DNA of 64,000 nt from Streptomyces chrestomyceticus JCM 4735 (GTDB taxonomy: Bacteria; Actinomycetota; Actinomycetes; Streptomycetales; Streptomycetaceae). Shown here in pieces: positions 58,889 through 64,000 of the stretch; position 1 is the stretch's first letter; each line of letters opens with the position of its first letter. The DNA is taken from positions 4,526,001 to 4,590,000 of the forward strand of contig NZ_BHZC01000001.1 in NCBI RefSeq assembly GCF_003865135.1, in the 5' to 3' direction. A program made the position numbers and the translations under genes. The notes beneath the pieces were generated by a model. The model saw nothing but the letters and a program-made list of their open reading frames with translations. It did not search any database and was not told the origin of the DNA.

Positions 58889-60111
58889 GCGGCAAGCGCG
58901 GTAACGGTGAGGGGTCCATCTACCCGTACAAGAACAGCTTCGCCGCGTACGTCTGGGTGACCACGCCGGACGGCAAGAAGAAGCGCAAGTACGTCTACGG
59001 CAAGACACGCGAAGAGGTCCACGACAAGTGGATCAAGTTGCACGCCGACGCGAAGAAGGGGCCGGTGGCCACGCGACACCGCACCGTCGCCGCGTTCCTG
59101 GCATACTGGCTTGAGTCGATCGTGAAGCCGAACCTGGCGCCGCTGACCTACGTCTCGTACGAGGGGTCCGTCCGGCTCTACATCGCGCCCCACCTGGGCG
59201 CCAAGCGGCTGGACAAGCTGACCGTCCGGGACGTGCGCGAGTGGCTGACCAAGCTCGCGTCCGAGTGCCAGTGCTGTGCCCAGGGAAAGGACGCGAAACG
59301 GGCGCCCGCTCGTCGCCGCTGCTGCGCTGCTGGGGAGTGCTGTGAGGCGTTCACGTCCCGGCGGGTGATTCAGGCTGCTCGGGACGCGCTCAGGGCCGCT
59401 CTGACCCATGCGGTAGTTGAGGAAGAGATCGGGAAGAATGTCGCCTCCCTGGTGAAGGTGCCGAAGCCGCGTCGTCGCCGGATCAAGCCGTGGTCCGTCG
59501 TGGAAGCCAGCCGGTTCCTTGCTGATGCGGCTGCGCGGGAAGATCCGCTGTTCGCGGCCTGGGTGCTCGTGCTGTGCCTGGGGCTCCGCCGGGGTGAGGT
59601 GCTGGGGCTGACCTGGAAGTCCGTGGACTTCGAGGCGGGTGAGCTGTACGTGGATCACCAGATCCAGCGGGCCGGACGGCAGATCCTGCATCGGGAGACG
59701 AAGACCGAGGAATCGGACGACTTCTTGCCGCTGCCGGCGCTTTGCCTGAAGGCGCTCCGGATGCGGCGTGCGCAGCAGACCGGCGACCGGAAGGCGGCCG
59801 GTGATCTCTGGCAGGACGACCGCGAGCTGATCTTCACGACGAAGTACGGCACCCCGATCGAGCCCGGCAACCTGACGCGCATGTTCGCTCTGCGGGCTCG
59901 CCGGGCCGGGCTGCGGCTGATCCCGCTCCAGAAGACGCGCAACACGTGCGCTTCGCTGCTCGTGGCCCTCGGGGTGCACCCGAAGGTCGCGCAGGTGATC
60001 CTGCGGCACTCGAAGATCGCGATGACGATGGAGGTGTACGCGGAGGCGAGTGAGGAAGACGTGCGAGCCGCGCTCGACAGTCTTTCGGGAGCTGTAAGCG
60101 GCACCGGCTGA
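58885..60111 (+). CDS. int: tyrosine integrase
   Basis: Site-specific recombinase of 408 aa acting at the tRNA-Arg att. An N-terminal arm-binding region (GSIYPYKNSFAAYVWVTT) and SAM-like core domain (LAYWLESIVKPNLAPLTYV) precede the catalytic domain. Catalytic residues read are Arg235 (GLRRGEV), Lys near TKTEES, Arg352 (QKTRNTC), His in LRHSKIAM and the nucleophile Tyr385 (MTMEVYAEA). The first position of the usual HxxR box is Gln349 instead of His. A Cys-rich insertion (ECQCCAQGKD, RRCCAAGECCEAF) lies near residues 130-155. The gene ends 71 bp before att. Confidence 0.93.
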   Translation: MSGKRGNGEGSIYPYKNSFAAYVWVTTPDGKKKRKYVYGKTREEVHDKWIKLHADAKKGPVATRHRTVAAFLAYWLESIVKPNLAPLTYVSYEGSVRLYIAPHLGAKRLDKLTVRDVREWLTKLASECQCCAQGKDAKRAPARRRCCAAGECCEAFTSRRVIQAARDALRAALTHAVVEEEIGKNVASLVKVPKPRRRRIKPWSVVEASRFLADAAAREDPLFAAWVLVLCLGLRRGEVLGLTWKSVDFEAGELYVDHQIQRAGRQILHRETKTEESDDFLPLPALCLKALRMRRAQQTGDRKAAGDLWQDDRELIFTTKYGTPIEPGNLTRMFALRARRAGLRLIPLQKTRNTCASLLVALGVHPKVAQVILRHSKIAMTMEVYAEASEEDVRAALDSLSGAVSGTG

Positions 60112-60146
60112 CCCGGTTGCTGTATTTCGCTGCTGTACGGCACGAC

Positions 60147-60180
60147 AAAGCCCCCGTCCGGATTACCCGGCGGGGGCTTT
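60147..60180. terminator. terminator between int and tRNA-Arg
   Basis: AAAGCCCCCG pairs exactly with CGGGGGCTTT, and the loop contains TCCGG/CCGG. It serves the convergent int and tRNA-Arg transcripts. A decayed copy is found at about 47000-47034. Confidence 0.85.
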
Positions 60181-60182
60181 GA

Positions 60183-60231
60183 CCTGCTGTGCGCTCGGCA
60201 GGATTCGAACCTGCAACCTTCTGATCCGTAG
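60183..60231. other. att site, right copy within tRNA-Arg
   Basis: Identical to 48276-48324 over 49 bp. It runs from the bases just downstream of the tRNA-Arg 3' end to the anticodon loop, so integration restores a complete tRNA gene. Confidence 0.93.
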
Positions 60232-60262
60232 TCAGATGCTCTATCCGTTAAGCTACGAGCGC
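60190..60262 (-). tRNA. tRNA-Arg (ACG)
   Basis: Complete cloverleaf on the minus strand: acceptor GCGCTCG/CGAGCGC, D-loop with TTAACGGATA, anticodon loop CTACGGA (anticodon ACG), T-arm GCAGGTTCGAATCCTGC, discriminator A. CCA is not encoded. It is the integration target of the AICE. Confidence 0.96.
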
Positions 60263-60394
60263 TTGGCTTTCCGGCGGTTTTTCTTGCCGGTCGGCGTTGC
60301 AGAAAGAACATTACACGAACCTCGCCGTGAGGCGAAATCCGATCAGCACACCCCCTCTGACCTGCGGAAACGCGGTGGCGGTGGGCGGCTGGGG

Positions 60395-61147
60395 CTACTC
60401 GGGCCAGGCGGAGTCTTCGAGGATCCGTACGAAGTCCGGACGGATGTGGTCCGGATCGAGGCGAGCCAGGACGTCGGCCTGGGGGGTGCCCGCGGCGGTT
60501 TCCGGGCGGTGGGCGAGGGCCCGGTGGTAGGCGCGGAGGATGTGGCGCTTGAAGCCGGGGCGGGGGTGGGCCGTGAGGATCTCGTTGCGGGTGTCCGGCG
60601 GGAGGGTGGCGTAGCCGATGCCGAGGACGTCGAGTTCGTAGCCGACCGCGAGGAGGGCGATCTCCGGGGCCATGCGGTGGGGGATCTGCGGGGTCGTGTG
60701 CAGGGCGATGGCCTGCCAGGTGAGGCGGGTGCGGGCCGGTGGGACTCCTCGGGCCGCGAGGAAGCTGCGGGCTTCGTCGGCGCCGTCCAGTTCGAAGCGC
60801 TGCCGGGAGCCGTGGAACCGGTCGGTCAGGCCGAGGCTGTGGAAGAGGGCGGCTACGTAGAGGAGCTCCGCGTCGAAGGGCAGGTCCCGCTCGCGGCCGT
60901 GCCGGGCGCCGAAGAGGTAGACCCGGCGGGAGTGGTGGTAGAGCAGTTCGTCGGTGGTGTCCCGGATCAGGTCGGTGGCCTCTCTGGCCAGGGCGGAGTC
61001 CGGGAGGGGGATGCCGGCGATGTGGGTGTGGGTGGTGTGGGCTGTGTGGGTGGAGCGGCGGGTTGCGGTGAGGTCTGGGGGTGGGGTTGGGGGTGGGGGT
61101 GAGGGAGAGGGTGGGGGGCAGGACTGGGGGCTGGGCTCGGGCGTCAT
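60395..61147 (-). CDS. HD-domain protein (cyanamide-hydratase-like)
   Basis: Protein of 250 aa. After a Pro/Ser/Thr-rich start (1-45), the HD fold is present: RVYLFGARHGRERDLPFDAELLYVA, LFHSLGLTDRF, WQAIALHTTPQIPHRMAPEI. The central motif reads His-Ser where an HD protein would normally have His-Asp, which may weaken metal binding. It is probably a hydrolase of unknown substrate. The N-terminal Pro-rich region makes the start uncertain. Confidence 0.8.
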   Translation of the reverse strand: MTPEPSPQSCPPPSPSPPPPTPPPDLTATRRSTHTAHTTHTHIAGIPLPDSALAREATDLIRDTTDELLYHHSRRVYLFGARHGRERDLPFDAELLYVAALFHSLGLTDRFHGSRQRFELDGADEARSFLAARGVPPARTRLTWQAIALHTTPQIPHRMAPEIALLAVGYELDVLGIGYATLPPDTRNEILTAHPRPGFKRHILRAYHRALAHRPETAAGTPQADVLARLDPDHIRPDFVRILEDSAWPE

Positions 61148-61250
61148 GGGGACAGGGTCGCTCGGGAGCGGGGGCCGCGCCCGGGGGGTTTCGGTCAGGT
61201 GGGGTGGGGCGGACGTCTCGCGCGGCGGGGCTCGTGTGCGTCCGGGCGGG

Positions 61251-61292
61251 AAAAACGTTCAGGCCCCGGTCTGAGTGACCAGGGCCTGAACG
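61251..61292 (-). terminator. terminator of tRNA-Ser
   Basis: On the minus strand CGTTCAGGCCC pairs with GGGCCTGAACG, with an inner GGTC/GACC stem, and five T follow (aaaaa at 61251-61255 on the plus strand). It lies 9 bp beyond the tRNA 3' end. Confidence 0.9.
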
Positions 61293-61300
61293 AAACGGAG

Positions 61301-61391
61301 CGGAGGCGGAGGGATTTGAACCCTCGATGGGCTTTAAGACCCAAACCGCATTAGCAGTGCGGCGCCATAGACCGGACTAGGCGACGCCTCC
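61301..61391 (-). tRNA. tRNA-Ser (GCT)
   Basis: A 91-nt type II tRNA on the minus strand: acceptor GGAGGCG/CGCCTCC, anticodon loop CTGCTAA (anticodon GCT) on stem CCGCA/TGCGG, long variable arm (GGGTCTTAAAGCCC), T-arm GAGGGTTCAAATCCCTC, discriminator G. Confidence 0.96.
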
Positions 61392-61810
61392 ACACACCCC
61401 GACCGCGCGCAAGCGCGATGTGGCGTGACCAGATGATGGCACAGCTCGGCGGGCTGTCACCAATCGACCTCCACGGTACTCGGCAGACGGGCGGCCCGGC
61501 AAAGGTCTTTACGGGGTGGTTCGGGGGCGTTCCGTACGAATCGGCGTCCTGCGAATCGAACGGGGTTCAAACAACGCGGCGGGCGGCGGGCCGCGCGCAA
61601 CGTCGGGCCCCGCGGCGCGTTAGACGCGGTAGACGCTGCGGGGACGGGAGGGGAGGGGCTGGAGGGGCGGGAAGGACGGGATGGGGCGGGGCCCGGTGGG
61701 GCTCTGCTTCGTACCGCCTCGCTCCCGCCCCGCCGTCGGCCCTGACCCACGTACCTCGCGCCTCATCCCCGTACCTGGTACCCCGTACCTCGCACCTTCT
61801 GGAGTCCGCG
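61392..61810. other. intergenic region before the protease inhibitor gene
   Basis: About 420 bp between tRNA-Ser and the SSI-type gene. It includes G-rich stretches (61640-61680) and several CCCGTACCT repeats close to 61745-61795. No credible gene was seen; it presumably carries the promoter of the inhibitor gene and that of the tRNA. Confidence 0.5.
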
Positions 61811-62374
61811 ATGCCGTACCGCCGGCTGTCCCGCTTCGTCACGGCTGCCACCACCGTCTCCACCACCTCCACCGTCACTGCCGCCCTCGCCGCCCTCGGC
61901 GTCCTCGCGCTGACGGCCCCGGTCGCCGCATCGGCCCCGGTCTCACCCGCATCCCCGGCGTCCCTAGCCACCCCCGCCGCCCCCGCCGACCTCTCCATCG
62001 GCTCCTCGCCCCGCACCGCCCCCCTCCCCCACCCCTCGCGCTCCTCCGACCACCTCACCATCACGGTCAGCGACTCCGGCAAGGCGGCCACGAACGGTAC
62101 GTACGAGCTGTACTGCCACCCGGCGCGCGGCACCCACACCGACGCGCGCGGCGCCTGCGACAAGCTCGACAGCCTGTCGCGGTGGGGCAAGGATCTGTTC
62201 GCGGGTGTGCCGAAGGGCAGCAAGTGCACGATGCAGTACGGGGGCCCCGCCACCGCACACGTCACCGGGACGTGGGCGGGACGCCCCGTCAACGCCCAGT
62301 TCAGCCGCGCCGACGGATGTGAGATCAGCCGCTGGAACCGGTTCGTGCCGGTGCTGCCCTCGGTCGCTTCGTGA
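61811..62374 (+). CDS. secreted subtilisin-inhibitor-like (SSI) protein
   Basis: Predicted exported protease inhibitor of 187 aa. The signal peptide (ATTVSTTSTVTAALAALGVL, ...TAPVAASA) is followed by a long Pro/Ala/Ser spacer and an SSI domain: LTITVSDSGKAATNGTYELYC, HPARGTHTDARGACDKLDSL, CTMQYGGPATAHVTGTWAGR and FSRADGCEISRWNRF. The four cysteines match the two SSI disulfides. Such proteins inhibit extracellular subtilisins and trypsins and are coordinated with aerial growth. The spacer is longer than usual. ATG 61811 follows GGAG. Confidence 0.87.
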   Translation: MPYRRLSRFVTAATTVSTTSTVTAALAALGVLALTAPVAASAPVSPASPASLATPAAPADLSIGSSPRTAPLPHPSRSSDHLTITVSDSGKAATNGTYELYCHPARGTHTDARGACDKLDSLSRWGKDLFAGVPKGSKCTMQYGGPATAHVTGTWAGRPVNAQFSRADGCEISRWNRFVPVLPSVAS

Positions 62375-62567
62375 CCTGGAAGCGGGCCAGTTCAGGACGC
62401 GGGGCACATGTCGGGCGTGCGACGAGTCGCACAACCCCGTGGCATTACCTCCTCGTCATCCGTCTCCGCGTCCACATCCGGTGCCCGTAGACTCCCTTCC
62501 AGTGACCCGCCGCGGACGTGGCGGCGGGCTCGGCAAGGTGCGGTAACTGCAGGGAGGAAGCGTCGTC

Positions 62568-64000
62568 GTGAGCAGCAGGCCATCCCGAGGCGCTGCTCGC
62601 CTCGCAGCCATACTCGACGCTCTGCCGGACGCGTTGCTGCTGGTGAACTGCAACGGCACGGTCGTCAACGCGAACGCCATCGCCCTGGAGACCTTCGAGG
62701 CCCCGGGCACCGCCCTGGTGGGCCGCGGGCTGCTGGACCTGCTGCCGTCCTTCGACTCCAAGCGCATCCCGGGCTCGATGCGGCGCCACGACGAGCAGGA
62801 GCACGGCCCGCGGACGAAGCCCACGCGGATGGTGGCGCGGCGTACCGACGGCAGCGAGCTGCTGGTCGAGGTGACCAGCGCGAACCTGGAGGACGGCCGG
62901 ACCCCGTACGAGTCCGCCTTCGAGGCCGCGTACGCCGACCACCGCAACGGCTACACCGGCGACGAGCTGCTGATGCTCGTCGTACGGGATCTGACCGGGA
63001 CGCTCGACACCGAGACCGAGCTGGCCCGCCAGCAGCGGCAGACCGAGATGATCCTGCGCGCGGCCGCCGAGGGCGTCGTCGGCGTCGACTCCGAGGGCAG
63101 GGTCGTCCTCGTCAACCCGTCCGCCGCGCAGATCCTCGGTTACCGGGCGAGCGAGCTGGGCGGCAAGGAGCTGCACCCGCTCATCCACCACTCCCGCGCG
63201 GACGGCACGCCGCTGCCCTGGGAGGAGACGCCGCTCGCCGACTCGCTGCGTTCCGGGCGCAAGCACCGGGTGCGCGGGCAGGCGCTGTGGGCCAAGGACG
63301 GCCGGTCCGTCCCGGTGGACCTGACGACCGCGCCGGTACGCGACGGTGACCAGCTCGTCGGCGCGGTGATGACGTTCACCGACCGGCGTCCGTACGATGC
63401 GCTGGCGGCGCGCCACACGCAGTTGCTGGCCGTACTGGACCAGTCGCTGCGCGGCCCGCTGGAGGAGCTGAAGGCGGAGCTGGGCACGCTGGCGTCCGAC
63501 CCGGCCGGCCAACTGTGGCCGGAGGCCAACCAGATCCTGCACCACCTGGCCGCCGGGTACGCGCGGATGACCACGCTGGTCGACAACGTGCTGAGCTACC
63601 AGCGGCTGGACGCGGGCGGCGAACGGCTCACCCGGTCCAAGGTCTCGCTCGACCGCGTCGTGGCCGCCGGTGTCGAGGGCGCGATCGAGCTGATCGGCCC
63701 GGGCCGCGCCCAGTTCGCGGTGCACGCCCCGCCGATCGACGCCGAGGTGGACGCGGAGCGGCTCGCGCAGGCGCTGTCCCACCTGATCGCGGATGTCGCG
63801 GGCGTGGACGCCACGGGCAAGGCCGGGAGCGGTGCCGAGGCCGCCTCCGGGGACTCGACGATCGTGGTGGCCGCGGCCGCGCGCGGCGAGGTCGTACGGA
63901 TCGAGGTGCGCGGCCCGTACGGCGGCGGCAACCCGGTCCACGCACCGATCGTGCGCGGCATCGTGCGGCAGCACGGCGGTGTGCTCCAGACGCACAAGGT
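62568..64000 (+). CDS. PAS-domain sensor protein, kinase-like but lacking the H-box His (partial)
   Basis: The gene starts at GTG 62568 (GGGAGGAAG upstream) and runs open to the window edge, 477 codons visible. It has two PAS domains (AILDALPDALLLVNCNGTVV and ILRAAAEGVVGVDSEGRVVL), then a dimerisation-type helix pair. At the place of the histidine-kinase H-box the sequence reads LLAVLDQSLRGPLEELK, with Ser293 instead of His, followed by an ATPase-like region (AERLAQALSHLIADVA, VRIEVRGPYGGGNPVHAPI). It resembles the large OsaA-type hybrid sensors of Streptomyces, whose output domains would lie beyond the edge. Confidence 0.85.
   Translation, partial: MSSRPSRGAARLAAILDALPDALLLVNCNGTVVNANAIALETFEAPGTALVGRGLLDLLPSFDSKRIPGSMRRHDEQEHGPRTKPTRMVARRTDGSELLVEVTSANLEDGRTPYESAFEAAYADHRNGYTGDELLMLVVRDLTGTLDTETELARQQRQTEMILRAAAEGVVGVDSEGRVVLVNPSAAQILGYRASELGGKELHPLIHHSRADGTPLPWEETPLADSLRSGRKHRVRGQALWAKDGRSVPVDLTTAPVRDGDQLVGAVMTFTDRRPYDALAARHTQLLAVLDQSLRGPLEELKAELGTLASDPAGQLWPEANQILHHLAAGYARMTTLVDNVLSYQRLDAGGERLTRSKVSLDRVVAAGVEGAIELIGPGRAQFAVHAPPIDAEVDAERLAQALSHLIADVAGVDATGKAGSGAEAASGDSTIVVAAAARGEVVRIEVRGPYGGGNPVHAPIVRGIVRQHGGVLQTHK

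Larger units (their letters stand above)
48276..60231 (+). mobile_element. AICE integrated in tRNA-Arg(ACG)
   Basis: Integrative conjugative element of about 12 kb, pSAM2-like in gene order. It is bounded by 49-bp perfect direct repeats. The right part carries a TraB/FtsK-like DNA translocase, Spd-type small transfer proteins, a HUH replication initiator, excisionase and tyrosine integrase in that order, with int next to the att at the tRNA gene. The left part has a lower-GC XRE-ImmA control module and a structured noncoding region. A NUDIX gene and a GntR (KorSA-like) gene sit between, as in other AICEs. No pra-type activator gene was recognised. Confidence 0.92.

Noticed and set aside
1..64000. 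CRISPR arrays, insertion sequences and rRNA genes
   Set aside because: No regularly spaced repeats, transposase-like proteins or rRNA sequence were recognised anywhere in the window.

Overview
The window is chromosomal DNA of a Streptomyces or very close relative. Base composition is very GC-rich almost throughout, and there is a chaplin, a Streptomyces-subtilisin-inhibitor-type protein, tandem SigB/F-type sigma factors, many lipoproteins and one-component regulators, and an actinomycete integrative conjugative element (AICE) in a tRNA-Arg gene.

Left part (1-25 kb): ordinary accessory chromosome. It holds a MmyB-like regulator divergent from a short-chain dehydrogenase, with a perfect palindrome between them; an acyltransferase and a pirin; TatA; an LCP cell-wall ligase; an ArsR-type regulator translationally linked to an MgtA-type ATPase; two adjacent sigma factors; a lipoprotein followed by a protein-isoaspartate-methyltransferase homologue; a trypsin-like protease overlapping an ankyrin protein; a CatB/Vat-type acetyltransferase; several small conserved Streptomyces proteins; and a FAD monooxygenase divergent from a frameshifted TetR regulator, with an operator array between them.

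Centre (25.7-46.2 kb): a complete tgmABC-type RiPP cluster. tgmA (precursor), tgmB (ATP-grasp ligase) and tgmC (PIMT-like methyltransferase) lie on the minus strand and are chained by GTGA stop-start overlaps. The precursor ends in a Thr/Ser-rich half followed by an Asp/Gly-rich half, as expected for a side-chain-crosslinked graspetide that may also be converted to an aspartimide. Next come a MarR-DHA2 exporter-YceI group in which exporter and YceI protein both carry carboxypeptidase-regulatory-like beta-sandwich domains, a chaplin, a TetR/DHA2 pair, and an overlapping operon of response regulator, histidine kinase, GT2-GtrA and GT39 glycosyltransferase. A truncated amidohydrolase, a GlxA-type regulator and two flavodoxin-fold oxidoreductases follow.

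Right part (46.2-64 kb): a tRNA-fMet, then an AICE of about 12 kb (48,276-60,231) bounded by a perfect 49-bp direct repeat derived from the 3' half of tRNA-Arg(ACG). From left to right it carries a lower-GC control module (234-aa protein, XRE-ImmA/IrrE protein, 30-aa peptide), a structured noncoding kilobase, a minus-strand group (NUDIX, RsbW-like ATPase, small protein), a frameshifted KorSA-like GntR regulator, and a plus-strand transfer/replication/integration operon ending in xis and int. Five copies of a motif related to ACTCGTCTAGACGAGT suggest a GntR-controlled regulon. A third, degenerate att copy at 47,037-47,085, with decayed integrase-terminator sequence beside it, is the scar of an earlier related element. 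tRNA-Ser(GCT), an HD-domain protein, an SSI-type inhibitor and the start of a PAS sensor protein (running off the right edge) complete the window.

Caution: two genes carry apparent one-base deletions in homopolymer runs (about 25,540 and 53,213), and two others (RidA and Rep) have family-like sequence extending upstream of any ATG/GTG/TTG. These may be real lesions or sequence errors.
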